Assembly (NCBI RefSeq): GCF_014534745.1
Contig: NZ_JACVVP010000019.1
Coordinates: 62,001 to 126,000 of the forward strand
DNA: 64,000 bases
Direction of reading: 5' to 3'
Source of the DNA: Flammeovirga sp. EKP202
Lineage (GTDB): Bacteria > Bacteroidota > Bacteroidia > Cytophagales > Flammeovirgaceae
The notes beneath the pieces are model-generated. The model was not told where the DNA came from, ran no database searches, and saw nothing but the letters and a program-made list of their open reading frames with translations. Of this stretch, positions 27,053 to 36,345 are shown piece after piece. A program made the translations under genes and the position numbers. Positions within the stretch are counted from its first letter, which is position 1, and each line of letters starts with the position of its first letter.

Positions 27053-27311
27053 TAGATTAAAAAAAATCTTCGTTAGTGTTTACAGGAGTGCGAAGGCACA
27101 TAAATAGTGTTATAAAAAGTTATGGATTTAATTAACTAAACAGGGGAGAATTAGTTTTATTTCTCACGAATCACAATTATACCCCCCTTAATTTCAAAAT
27201 TTCATCTCCCTTAAAATCGGCTCTATTGCAATGTTTTTGGGGTAAAGGAAAAGAATCTTATCAAAAGAAGAAGCTTATTTTTCAACCTCCTATGCTTTCA
27301 TTTATCAAAAA

Positions 27312-27349
27312 AATAGCCTCTCACTTTGTTATCAGCAAGAGGCCCTATT
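27312..27349 (-). terminator. Terminator of the mksFEB operon
   Basis: AATAG-CCTCT pairs with AGAGG-CTATT with a 2-nt bulge, next to the mksB stop. A T-run follows on the minus strand. Confidence 0.55.
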
Positions 27350-30300
27350 TTATATCTCACTCACAAGCTTTACCACGCTTGCTTTATTGGTCTTGGAATT
27401 TCGCTCCAATTTCAAAACATGATCGTAAATCGATGGATCATTTTCATTTGGTGAACCGAATATTAAGCGGATATTTTTGGAGTTGGTATAATGGATCAAA
27501 TCTCTTAAGTAACGATCTGATAATTTACCAACCTCATCAATCACACAGTGTACGAAGTAATCCTCTTGTTCTTTGTAAGCGTTCTCTTGGAATACGGTCA
27601 GGAGCGTAATGTAAATCATCGATTTCACCAACACGTCCGTACCTTCCGAACCTACATTAGACAACTTCTCTACCCAACCTGTATCGTTATTATTTTCAAT
27701 GACTCTAAAGCGCAACATGAAAGTATCTTCCAATGTAATCTGCTTTTGAGCATTTTCTTTAATGACTCTACGAAGATCTTTCAACAACTGAACTGAGTAA
27801 CGAGAATCTTTTGCTGAAGAGTTGACATTGACCTTAAAGATATCGCCTTGATCTGAGAAAGAAACGTTCTCGTTGAGCTTATAGATTTTCTTTAAAGTAG
27901 TCAACAATGGCGTGTTGTTCTCATTGTATTCCAGTTCAATCGACTTCACTACACCCACGAAGTTACTTTTCGCAAATCCGTTGTTGATGTCTTTGACAAT
28001 CTTCTTGATCAAATCTGAAGTATCCGAAAGGTCTTTCACCTGACGAGCCACGGCACTAATAATTTCTCTATGCTGTTTCTCTAATTGATCCCTCATGTGC
28101 GACAATCGCTCTCCATCCAATAAACTTGGAAGGACTTTCTTTGCCAAGTAAATAAACTCTTGTAAAGTCGATTGAGCAAAAAGTGCTGGAATCTTTAAGT
28201 GATTGTCTCTTCTGAAGACACCTGTAAAGATTTGTCCTTTTGATTTGAAGGTAGAAACCAAACGTGCTTTTTCTTTTAATGACTTTCTTAGTTCTGTCAA
28301 TAAGAAAGATAAATCGCTGTCGTTGATTTCTGCTTCATTGAGGTTTTCTACACCTTCATCAAAGTACTTTTGAAGACGTTCATACGCTTGTTCGTCTTCT
28401 TCTCTTGCCGCTTTGAATTGTTTTAAAAGATGATTGGAATGATCTTTCGTTCTGCGGTAAGCATCTCTTTTATCGTCCAAGTAGTTGAGTTGTTCTTCGT
28501 ATTCCTCAACCGCTTTGTCGTATTCTTCCTTCAGTTTTTCTAGTTCTCGATCTTGGAATTTCTTTCTACTTCTTGTCTCCTCCGCTTTGTCCAAGTAGTA
28601 CGTTTTGTCTTTCTCGTACCCTCTTTTTACAATTTGAGCTTCCTCAACCTGCTTCAGTTTGTGATTTAGAATTGTAATTTCTTCCTCAACCTCTGCTAAC
28701 TTATCGGTATCAATCCCTTTTTCCTCCAATAAACCTTTACGCTCTTCTTCAAGTGCAGTAATACGTTTATCGTGATCGCCTTGATAAGCAAACCACTCTT
28801 TTTCAAGTTTGGTTACCTTCCCATCAATCTCTTCTTTTAAAGTATTGATTTTGGTATTGAAAATATCTGAAATCTCACGTTCCTGAGCCCAACGGTCATC
28901 TTTTAAGTCCGCTAGTTTTCCTTCCAACGTATCACAAGATTCCTGAGCTATTCTCAATTTTCTTCTTAAATCAACTAAGGCTTCTTCTTTTAAAGTATTA
29001 CCTTTCTCAATGATAGAAGCCTCTTGTTCTCTCGCTTCTTTCAGCTCATCTTCTTGATTGATGATTTCCGAAGAAAGATCTGAAAGCGTTTGCTCCAGCT
29101 TCGTCAGTTTCTTGCTATAATTTCCTAATAGCTTTTCCACCTTCTTATCAATCACACTATCCAACTCTGCTAAGTCACTTTCGGCTTTTGCTAAAGCTTC
29201 TTTTTTCGCATCATAAGTAGAGGAAATATGATCTGTAGCTGTCACTTTTGAGGTAAGAGAGGTCGTGTCCAATTTCACTCCATAGAAAGATTCACCTTCT
29301 AATAATGCCGGCTCCAAATCCTTTCTCGAAAGCAATTCTTCATCACAAACCTTACCGATATTTTCAGCCCAATCAGATTTATTGTGATCTAAGAATTCAC
29401 GGAAAGAACCTTCATAGTTTTCTTGACGGACTTTCCATTCTTGTACTTCATCAGAAGCGATTTTTACCTGACGTTCTAATTCGATTTGCTGATTTCTCGC
29501 TTCATTACGGATTATCTGCTCTTCTAATCGTTTACGCTCTTTGGTGTTTTTGATCGTATTTTCGGTCTCTACCAAAGTATGTTTATTCTCTTTGATAGAA
29601 GATGAAAGTTTAAATCTTAAGGTATTATTTTCTACTAAAAGGTTCTTTGAGAAGTCTTTCTCTTGCTCCATTTCTAAAGCAACATCCGCTCTCGTTTTCG
29701 CTTCTTTCAGTTGATCTAACTCTGTTCTATATTCACCTTCTTGTGTAAAAAACTTCGTACGTATTTCCTCTAACTTCTCTTGCTTTTCACTTTGAAGCTT
29801 TTCTTTCTGAAGGTGCAATTGCTCTTTTAGTAATTGCTTTTGCTCGTTGAATTCCCCTTTTCTTGAGGTGAACTTCTGTTCTAAGGAAGCCTTTTGATCA
29901 GAAATCAGACGTTCCACTTCCGCCGTCTTTGCCACCAACATCTGTTTGATTTCTTGTTGATAAATCAACTGATCTTTCAAACGAGGTTCTTCTGCTACCA
30001 AGTCAACTACTTGCTCAATTGAGAAGGTATCTCCACCAATGTTGATCGACTCGTACTCCTTTTCTCTTCTTTCAATCTCCTTTAAGGTCGCTTTAATCTC
30101 CCCTAATTCCTGATTGACTTCCGCCGTTTTCTCTTGGTAGTTGGTCTCTGCTTTTTCATACTTCGCCTTCATTTCATTCTCCTCTTTCTGCATTTCAGCA
30201 AGGAGTTTTTCACTGTCGGCTAAGTGTTTTTCTGCTAAAGCTACGCCACCACCTATCTGCTTGGCAAGGCGTTGTTGATAATCTTGTTGTTGTGTGATTT

Positions 30301-31069
30301 CGCCTTCTAAGGAAACGATTTCTTCAGCATTACCTTTATTTCTTTCGAAGTCTTCAAAATCGGTTAATTGATCATCAAACTCATGAATGAAATTGGCAAT
30401 CGTCTCCAAAGAGATAGGTTGCATTTCATAATCCGCAGAGGCCGCTTCACCAATGGCTCTTTTGATATAATCCGACTTTAAGCCAGAACTTCTGAAAATG
30501 TTAGTAATCGCCTTCGGAATACCTTCTACGTGATGGCTTTTTACACCTGCAGAGGGCTTCAACAAACTAAATTGTGTATTGTATTTACTTACACCATAAA
30601 TCACTTTTCTTAAATCGGCAAACCTTCTGATCTCATCTGAGAAAGGAATTTCTGCTTTTTCTAAGTTCTCAAGGACTTCATCATGAGTACATGCTTTTCG
30701 GTCTTTGATAAATAAATCTTTGTTGTAAGAAGTATCGATAAAACGGAATCTCAAACGACCTCCACTTTTATAAACAGTCAGTAAATGCTTTCCTCTTGGG
30801 GTCTGAATTTCATAAATCAGACGAGCATTGAGATCCTGAAAATAATATTCAGAAAAAGACATTTGCTGTTCTTTGATCCCCAACTCCCTTTTTTCAGAAG
30901 TGGCGTGATAAAAGAATAAAACGGCTCTTAATGCGGTTGTTTTTCCAAATCCATTGGACCCAACGAAGTGAACATTTCCTCCAAGATCCACTTCAGCATA
31001 ATCAAAACCTGCACTTTTTATCAGGACAAGTTTATTTAAATATCTTTTAGGTGATTGTCTTGTATTCAT
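27350..31069 (-). CDS. mksB: MksB-like SMC/condensin ATPase (JetC/MukB superfamily)
   Basis: A 1239-residue SMC-type ATPase. The N-terminal head has Walker A GSNGFGKTT (37-45). Two long coiled-coil arms, rich in Glu, Lys and Gln (about 230-560 and 640-940), flank a short hinge-like section (about 570-630). The C-terminal head has signature LSNVGSEGT (1136-1144) and Walker B ending D1178-E1179 (CVIDEVG). It is longer than the roughly 940-residue Pseudomonas MksB and shorter than MukB. Its start overlaps the MksE stop by one base. The complex should extrude DNA loops. The JetD/MksG nuclease of Wadjet defence is absent here, so a chromosome-organising role is more likely than plasmid cleavage, unless the nuclease is encoded elsewhere. 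Confidence 0.85.
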   Translation of the reverse strand: MNTRQSPKRYLNKLVLIKSAGFDYAEVDLGGNVHFVGSNGFGKTTALRAVLFFYHATSEKRELGIKEQQMSFSEYYFQDLNARLIYEIQTPRGKHLLTVYKSGGRLRFRFIDTSYNKDLFIKDRKACTHDEVLENLEKAEIPFSDEIRRFADLRKVIYGVSKYNTQFSLLKPSAGVKSHHVEGIPKAITNIFRSSGLKSDYIKRAIGEAASADYEMQPISLETIANFIHEFDDQLTDFEDFERNKGNAEEIVSLEGEITQQQDYQQRLAKQIGGGVALAEKHLADSEKLLAEMQKEENEMKAKYEKAETNYQEKTAEVNQELGEIKATLKEIERREKEYESINIGGDTFSIEQVVDLVAEEPRLKDQLIYQQEIKQMLVAKTAEVERLISDQKASLEQKFTSRKGEFNEQKQLLKEQLHLQKEKLQSEKQEKLEEIRTKFFTQEGEYRTELDQLKEAKTRADVALEMEQEKDFSKNLLVENNTLRFKLSSSIKENKHTLVETENTIKNTKERKRLEEQIIRNEARNQQIELERQVKIASDEVQEWKVRQENYEGSFREFLDHNKSDWAENIGKVCDEELLSRKDLEPALLEGESFYGVKLDTTSLTSKVTATDHISSTYDAKKEALAKAESDLAELDSVIDKKVEKLLGNYSKKLTKLEQTLSDLSSEIINQEDELKEAREQEASIIEKGNTLKEEALVDLRRKLRIAQESCDTLEGKLADLKDDRWAQEREISDIFNTKINTLKEEIDGKVTKLEKEWFAYQGDHDKRITALEEERKGLLEEKGIDTDKLAEVEEEITILNHKLKQVEEAQIVKRGYEKDKTYYLDKAEETRSRKKFQDRELEKLKEEYDKAVEEYEEQLNYLDDKRDAYRRTKDHSNHLLKQFKAAREEDEQAYERLQKYFDEGVENLNEAEINDSDLSFLLTELRKSLKEKARLVSTFKSKGQIFTGVFRRDNHLKIPALFAQSTLQEFIYLAKKVLPSLLDGERLSHMRDQLEKQHREIISAVARQVKDLSDTSDLIKKIVKDINNGFAKSNFVGVVKSIELEYNENNTPLLTTLKKIYKLNENVSFSDQGDIFKVNVNSSAKDSRYSVQLLKDLRRVIKENAQKQITLEDTFMLRFRVIENNNDTGWVEKLSNVGSEGTDVLVKSMIYITLLTVFQENAYKEQEDYFVHCVIDEVGKLSDRYLRDLIHYTNSKNIRLIFGSPNENDPSIYDHVLKLERNSKTNKASVVKLVSEI

Positions 31070-31620
31070 TATTCGTTAGTGGGATCAATGTCTATTAAAT
31101 CAACAATATCTTTCAGGTAATTGTAAGAAGATAAAACGATATAACCTTCGTTTTCATCATCTTCACAATCCATAAATCCTTGTCTTTTCATTTCGTCCAT
31201 CAAGTCTCTCACTTTATCATGTGTAGAGATTGATTTATCTGATGTCAAACGTTGAAGCTGATCATTTAAGTCGGTTTCAACATTGCATTTATGTACAATA
31301 TCTTTCACATAAAAACGCATTCCTTCTCCAAATCCAGGAGCGAAAGTGGCGAAAAATGCTAATCGATCGATGTATTTATAGAAACGTTCAATTTTCTCCT
31401 CAATCGTCTGACGACCACCTTCACGAGAAAAATAGAAGTAATTATTTCCTTTCTTTAGGTGAAACCCAAGCGGGGCATAGACGCTTTCGAATGCAGAAAA
31501 ATATTCCTCTACTTCATCGTAAAGTTTTCTGAATTCCGGTCTGATGGTATTAGCACTCAAAAATTGTCCTCGACTGAGCATTTCAAATACTCGACGGGTA
31601 CTATTATGATCTATATTCAT
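31069..31620 (-). CDS. mksE: MksE-like condensin subunit (JetB type)
   Basis: A 183-residue acidic protein with winged-helix character and no membrane segment. It contains FSREGGRQTIEEKIERF and GFGEGMRFYVKD. It is assigned mainly by position between MksF-like and MksB-like genes: the kleisin-associated KITE subunit is the small middle gene in these operons. Its stop codon shares a base with the mksB ATG, so translation is probably coupled to give fixed stoichiometry. The sequence itself is only weakly diagnostic to the eye. Confidence 0.78.
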   Translation of the reverse strand: MNIDHNSTRRVFEMLSRGQFLSANTIRPEFRKLYDEVEEYFSAFESVYAPLGFHLKKGNNYFYFSREGGRQTIEEKIERFYKYIDRLAFFATFAPGFGEGMRFYVKDIVHKCNVETDLNDQLQRLTSDKSISTHDKVRDLMDEMKRQGFMDCEDDENEGYIVLSSYNYLKDIVDLIDIDPTNE

Positions 31621-31725
31621 GCTGTTTGTTATTTCTTTTCTTTAGTAAACTGTTGTTTCTTGCACCATGACTGAAGTCATTGGCTTGTGATACTGACTCC
31701 AACAACACTAAAGTGTTATTTCCGT

Positions 31726-32946
31726 TTACTTTTGCTCTGCTACTTTAGGACGAATAAAGGCAAACTGTTTTCCATTCAGTTCGATTTGTTTGGCATCATC
31801 AAATGGGTTTTTCGGTAATCCAAAATCCATTTCATCTTCAAAAATCAATGCCACCTGACAGTAAATTTTGATCAATTGATCTTCTGTCATTTCGTATCCA
31901 TAATCATATTCTTTCACAAAGTGGAATAAGTCTTTGTCCTGTAAGAAGAACGCTCTTTTCAGCTTACTGAAATCGATATGCAACATTTTCTGCTGTTGAG
32001 GATCTAATAAATCCCCATCAATATCCAACTCCGCTTGCAATTGCATTCTCATTTTGTGCTGACGACGAATCGCTACTCTTTCAATAATGTCCAACCCTTC
32101 ATCACCTCTGAGGTAATCCAAATCCAACATGGTCTGAAAACGTAATTGCGTATCGAAGAACAAAGCACTTTCATGAGTGAAGACTTCCTCCACATTGGTA
32201 CGCACTTCCAACTCATACAGATCTCTGTATTTCTTGAGTTGTAAAATCTTTTTATGTTGACGGTCAAGCTCTGCAATCTGATTGATAAAGCGGACAATTT
32301 CCTGACGAAGTGCAATCAAGTTATGGCGTGCCATGGTCAAATGATTTCCTTTTAGTTCATTGACAATCGCACGAAGTCCTTCATCTTGAACTACTCTGAA
32401 AAATGGATTTTCTAATAGTTCTTCTGCATTTGTGATCAACTGTAACAGCTTTTCAGCCTGTTCGTTGTGGTCTTCAATTTTCACTTTTTTGAGCTCAATT
32501 GAAGATGCTGTTTTATATTCTTGCTTTACTAAAGCACTAAGCGTAGCTGCATTTTTACGAATTACCCTCCCAATACTGTTCAGGTTTCGCTTTACTCTAT
32601 TTAAATATCGCTCCCTCTCTTTACTGTCCTCATCAATTTCATAAAGATAAATCGTCTTCTTTAAGATTCTGATGCTTTCATCAATCTCAAAATTTCGGAT
32701 ATCTTCATTGATCTCCAGAAAGTCCTCCACAAAGTTGAGTAGACGTTCGTCTAAGCGTGCCGGTTCCCCCTCCTGCAAAGAGATAATCCCTCTTGCATTG
32801 GCTTGCAAGATTTCTTTTTCCTTACCATCGGCAATCTCAGTGAGTTCATCAAATGAAGCACTCTTCTTTTTAAAGAGATGATTGATCACTTTTCGATGCC
32901 TGTAAAGTTCTCTTATTAGTTCATCAGCTGTCTGTATATCTGCCAC
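31726..32946 (-). CDS. mksF: MksF-like kleisin subunit (JetA type)
   Basis: A 406-residue, largely helical protein. An N-terminal winged-helix-like part (1-90), a coiled helical middle (about 95-270) and a C-terminal part (about 320-400) that would contact the SMC head fit a MukF/MksF kleisin. The only possible start is GTG at 32946: a TAA stop immediately precedes it, and the next methionine codon is about 200 residues in. It is the first gene of the mksF-mksE-mksB operon (105 bp before mksE). The product is assigned on operon structure together with size and helical pattern. Confidence 0.78.
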   Translation of the reverse strand: MADIQTADELIRELYRHRKVINHLFKKKSASFDELTEIADGKEKEILQANARGIISLQEGEPARLDERLLNFVEDFLEINEDIRNFEIDESIRILKKTIYLYEIDEDSKERERYLNRVKRNLNSIGRVIRKNAATLSALVKQEYKTASSIELKKVKIEDHNEQAEKLLQLITNAEELLENPFFRVVQDEGLRAIVNELKGNHLTMARHNLIALRQEIVRFINQIAELDRQHKKILQLKKYRDLYELEVRTNVEEVFTHESALFFDTQLRFQTMLDLDYLRGDEGLDIIERVAIRRQHKMRMQLQAELDIDGDLLDPQQQKMLHIDFSKLKRAFFLQDKDLFHFVKEYDYGYEMTEDQLIKIYCQVALIFEDEMDFGLPKNPFDDAKQIELNGKQFAFIRPKVAEQK

Positions 32947-33277
32947 TTATTGTTGGTTTTGAATAATGATGAATGAACTTCATCAACTAGAACCTTATAA
33001 TTAATAAAGACGGGAGAAGTTATGCAAGTAATTCACAACTTTTTTCTATCGCCTCAAAGATTGATAAAGTATTTATAAAAATTATTTAAATCAACCTACC
33101 TATGGTTAAATGTATTAAAAGGATGATAATAAACAGAAACACCCTCTTTATTCATCGATAAAAACATCCATTTTTATACTACAAATTTACTAAAACAAGT
33201 GAGTAAATACCTCATAAATATAATTGGTTGGCAATCTATTAACGTACCTAATAAATTATTAATTCTACAATTAAAAA
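32947..33277. other. Divergent intergenic region
   Basis: This is 331 bp between the mks operon and a lipoprotein gene. A minus-strand box CAAATTTA (33182-33189, i.e. TAAATTTG) could be the -7 element of the mks operon, leaving a leader of over 200 nt. No hairpin, RNA gene or convincing frame is seen. Confidence 0.4.
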
Positions 33278-34495
33278 ATGAAAACGACAAAACTGTCTAT
33301 GATCATCGCGGTGATTCTTTTCACTGTTGGATGTAACAAGGAAAACGATCAACTGGTCCCCCAAGAGCATATCAAAAACATTGACCTGAGTTATGCTTCA
33401 AGCATCTTTATTGGTCCTAATATGGTGGATACCGACAACAGAAAAAGATTGTATAAAGTAACCAATGAAAATGAAATCGACACGGTGACTTATACCAATA
33501 ATTTTGATGAAACCTTTACACCTCAGTGGTTACCTACTGATATTGTAAAAATCAATGACAACCTGCTTTATTTAGGTTTCCAAGGGGTAGAAAACTATAT
33601 TTTAGATACAAGAAGTGGAAATACCGTCCTTATGGAAACTGCACCTCCAGTATCAGGTAAGTTTTTATCTAGTGAACAATTTATTCCTACGAGTCGCGGA
33701 TTGATTTACCTTGGTAACGACAATAATTTATACAGTATCGTAGCAAATGAAAGTACATTGGCAACAATGCCTATTTCAACTGCACATGATGGATCGATAA
33801 CTAGATTTGCTGCGGACCCTAAGGGCAATATTCTTTATGCTGCTGATGTGGATAATTTTATTGAAATTCATCTTCAGACAGCCAATTCATCAAAGAAAAT
33901 CGACACTATCAATAAGGTGGGGCATACTACACTTTGGAATGGTATAAAGGAGAATGAATTATTTTACTACAAACCTACTGACAATGAAGAAGAAACGAAT
34001 GTACAGTTAGTAGATACGGATCAGCAAACTTCAAGAAATTATGGAAATAACCGCTTTATACTTTCTTGTGGATTATCTAATATCATGACATTTGACAGCA
34101 AGGTAATGGGTATTGGTTGTAATGAAATCTATGAGCTTGTTAATACAGAAGAGAGTGAAGAAGTTTTAATTACTCCGTTGAGAGATTTCAATATCATCAA
34201 TAACCAAACTGCCGATAAATCTCAAGATCATATGGTAATTTCAGGGGTGAATACTGTAGGCAATCCTCAATTAATTAAAATTGACCCGATGGATTATTCT
34301 TCACAACATATTATGCAGTTTGAAAACTTGACGGTTTATGAAATTACTTCCAATTCTTTTGGCGAAAGTATTTTCTGGGGCACTTTCCAAAATAATGGTA
34401 AAACTGCGATTGGTCATTTACATAATGATGGTACCTATACATTCATCGAACAAAATATTGATGGGACCATCGATGGAATTGGTAAATTGAACTAA
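33278..34495 (+). CDS. Hypothetical lipoprotein, possible beta-propeller
   Basis: A 405-residue protein with signal peptide and lipobox C19 (FTVGC), so it is lipid-anchored. The remainder is beta-rich with spaced repeats of the kind TPQWLPTDIVKINDNLLYLGF, FAADPKGNILYAADVDN and SFGESIFWGTFQNNGKT. These resemble propeller blades but match no family I can name. There are several Asn/Asp/Thr-rich loops and no catalytic motif. It stands alone between the mks operon and a small gene, with its own terminator. The function is unknown. Confidence 0.75.
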   Translation: MKTTKLSMIIAVILFTVGCNKENDQLVPQEHIKNIDLSYASSIFIGPNMVDTDNRKRLYKVTNENEIDTVTYTNNFDETFTPQWLPTDIVKINDNLLYLGFQGVENYILDTRSGNTVLMETAPPVSGKFLSSEQFIPTSRGLIYLGNDNNLYSIVANESTLATMPISTAHDGSITRFAADPKGNILYAADVDNFIEIHLQTANSSKKIDTINKVGHTTLWNGIKENELFYYKPTDNEEETNVQLVDTDQQTSRNYGNNRFILSCGLSNIMTFDSKVMGIGCNEIYELVNTEESEEVLITPLRDFNIINNQTADKSQDHMVISGVNTVGNPQLIKIDPMDYSSQHIMQFENLTVYEITSNSFGESIFWGTFQNNGKTAIGHLHNDGTYTFIEQNIDGTIDGIGKLN

Positions 34496-34522
34496 GTATT
34501 TACCGATCTTCTTCTATTAGCG

Positions 34523-34557
34523 AAAACCTTCAGTAAGTCATTCTTGCTGAAGGTTTT
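34523..34557 (+). terminator. Terminator of the lipoprotein gene
   Basis: AAAACCTTCAG (34523-34533) pairs with CTGAAGGTTTT (34547-34557), with further pairing in the loop and a T-run after it. Confidence 0.85.
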
Positions 34558-34666
34558 TATTATACTGATCAGAATCATTAACATTTATTGATAGTTATCA
34601 CCAACTAAAGTGTACAAAATACGCATATTTGATTGTAATAATTAAAACTTATCAATATTTGACAAA

Positions 34667-34816
34667 ATGAAATCGCATAAATTATATGCTTTCTTTGTTC
34701 TTATCATTGTTGTTACCCTGTTAGGCCTTTCAAATCTTACGAATAACAAGGATGATCAAAAAGAAATCAAAGAAGTAAAGACAGAACATACGAGTGAGGT
34801 GCATAATCCACAATAG
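34667..34816 (+). CDS. Small membrane or secreted peptide (49 aa)
   Basis: ATG at 34667 to TAG at 34816 encodes 49 residues: a basic start (MKSHK), one hydrophobic helix (residues 6-22, FFVLIIVVTLLGL), then a charged, hydrophilic tail rich in Lys and Glu. It could be a single-pass small membrane protein, or a secreted peptide cleaved after the helix. The coding case rests on the clear signal/anchor pattern. There is no recognised family, promoter or strong ribosome site, so it is tentative. Confidence 0.4.
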   Translation: MKSHKLYAFFVLIIVVTLLGLSNLTNNKDDQKEIKEVKTEHTSEVHNPQ

Positions 34817-35240
34817 TAAACACAATTATCAAAGAGTATATACTAATAATATGCTCAGAAATAACTTAGCTATAAAACCAATAGTTTCGATTTTTTCTTA
34901 AACTCAAGCCTGAGAATTTGAACTATCATAAATTCTGTCATCAGCATATGCTAACAACAAACTATCAGTGCTTGAGTACTGAAATGAGGTGGTCTTTTTT
35001 TAAGACGACCTCTTTTCATATAAAACGGTTTGGGCAATTATGGATCGCTATCAAGAGGTTCAAAATAGCATTTCAGCAGTGAAGCTGTTAGCAAAAGTTA
35101 AATTTTGTTTAGGTGCAAATGAATATCAATAATAATTCTTTTCAAGGTGTAAATTGCATATCTGTACATAATGAGCATTTTATCGATTATGCTTGATATG
35201 TCAGTATTAAAACAAAGAAAAGTTTTTGTAAGCAAATAAT
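34817..35240. other. Intergenic region with hairpins and a candidate RNA
   Basis: This is 424 bp before moxR. It holds a GAGTATAT/ATATGCTC hairpin (34834-34856), a candidate structured RNA with a terminator (34902-35016), and a weak GAGCAT/ATGCTT pairing (35173-35194) 47 bp before the moxR start. No coding frame is supported. Confidence 0.5.
34902..35016 (+). ncRNA. Candidate small structured RNA ending in an intrinsic terminator
   Basis: A perfect 8-bp closing stem (ACTCAAGC 34902-34909 with GCTTGAGT 34970-34977) encloses a second hairpin (CTGA and AGAATTT at 34910-34919 with AAATTCT and TCAG at 34930-34944) and the palindrome AGCATATGCT (34943-34952). It is followed by a terminator stem (34986-34996 with 35002-35012, one mismatch) and a T-run. 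No gene lies between the 49-residue frame and moxR, so the terminator has no other obvious owner. It resembles no RNA family I can name with confidence; a distant 6S-like RNA was considered. Confidence 0.4.
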
Positions 35241-36212
35241 ATGGCAGATCATAAAGTACTTCATGATAAAATCCATGAAGTGATTACGGAAGTAGGAAAA
35301 GTAGTTGTAGGTCAAGACTACATGGTTAATAGATTATTAGTTGGACTTTTTACCAATGGTCACGTACTTTTAGAAGGTGTACCCGGTTTGGCAAAGACCC
35401 TTACAGTAAACACTTTGTCTAACGTACTGGATTTGGATTTCCAACGTATTCAGTTTACGCCTGACTTATTACCTTCTGACTTGATTGGTACAATGATCTA
35501 CAATCAAAGAGAAGGAAAATTTGAAGTGAAGAAAGGTCCTGTATTCTCTAACTTGGTGTTAGCGGATGAGGTGAACCGTTCTCCTGCCAAAGTACAAGCA
35601 GCACTTCTTGAGGCAATGCAAGAGAAACAAGTAACGATTGGTGAAACTACTTTTAAGTTAGACCGTCCGTTCTTGGTATTAGCCACTCAAAACCCGGTAG
35701 AACAAGAAGGTACTTACCCTCTTCCTGAAGCACAAGTTGACCGTTTCATGTTGAAGGTATACATCAACTACCCTCGTAAAGAAGACGAATTAGAAGTGAT
35801 GAGAAGAATGTCGAATCAGTCGTTTGATGATTCGGTTCGTTCTATCTTATCTAAAGAAGATATTTTCGCAATCCGTGATGCAATTAATGATGTGAAGGTG
35901 AGTGAAAGCTTGGAGCAATATATTATTGACCTTGTTTTTGCAACTCGTTTCCCTAAAGATTACGGCTTAAATGAGGAAGCACAATACATTCAGTTTGGTG
36001 TTTCTCCTCGTGCTTCTATCAACTTGCACAGAGCTGCAAAAGCAATCGCGTTCTTCGATGGTAGAGACTATGTCCTTCCAGAAGATATCAAAGAAATTGC
36101 TTATGATGTATTGAACCACCGTATCATTCTTAATTATGAAGCGGAAGCAGATGAAGTAAGTACAAAACAAGTTATTGATGCGATCTTGAATAAGGTTAAA
36201 ATCAGTAAGTAG
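35241..36212 (+). CDS. MoxR family AAA+ ATPase
   Basis: A 323-residue chaperone-type ATPase. Walker A is GVPGLAKT (46-53), Walker B is LVLADEVNR (about 106-114), sensor 1 is LATQNPVEQEGTYPLPEAQ, and arginine fingers lie near RFML. The C-terminal lid domain (about 235-323) includes GVSPRASINLHRA. MoxR proteins usually sit with DUF58 and VWA-domain genes and mature periplasmic or metal-containing partners. Here no such partner follows: the gene ends at its own terminator and rsmI comes next. It is therefore either solitary or separated from its partners. Confidence 0.93.
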   Translation: MADHKVLHDKIHEVITEVGKVVVGQDYMVNRLLVGLFTNGHVLLEGVPGLAKTLTVNTLSNVLDLDFQRIQFTPDLLPSDLIGTMIYNQREGKFEVKKGPVFSNLVLADEVNRSPAKVQAALLEAMQEKQVTIGETTFKLDRPFLVLATQNPVEQEGTYPLPEAQVDRFMLKVYINYPRKEDELEVMRRMSNQSFDDSVRSILSKEDIFAIRDAINDVKVSESLEQYIIDLVFATRFPKDYGLNEEAQYIQFGVSPRASINLHRAAKAIAFFDGRDYVLPEDIKEIAYDVLNHRIILNYEAEADEVSTKQVIDAILNKVKISK

Positions 36213-36236
36213 TTTTATCATTAGTTTTTGAAACGG

Positions 36237-36277
36237 AAAGCTGAATCATTTTATAAGAAGTGATTCAGCTTTTTTTA
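36237..36277 (+). terminator. Terminator of the moxR gene
   Basis: AAAGCTGAATCA pairs perfectly with TGATTCAGCTTT, followed by a T-tract. Confidence 0.88.
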
Positions 36278-36319
36278 TAAACTTACCTCAATAAGACATG
36301 ATCGGTCACGGCATATTAT

Positions 36320-36327
36320 TATCTTTG
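36320..36327 (+). promoter_or_regulatory. -7 promoter box of the rsmI-lnt-ogt operon
   Basis: TATCTTTG fits TAnnTTTG 18 bp before the rsmI start. No TTTG lies 19-20 bp upstream. Confidence 0.4.
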
Positions 36328-36345
36328 TTTCGATAAAAAAGAATT

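Noticed and set aside
27350-32946. Complete Wadjet (JetABCD) defence system
   Set aside because: Only the three condensin subunits are present; no JetD-type nuclease gene lies on either side.
34902-34980. 6S RNA
   Set aside because: The closing stem and internal hairpins do not give the long rod with a single central bubble expected of 6S; kept only as an unnamed candidate RNA.
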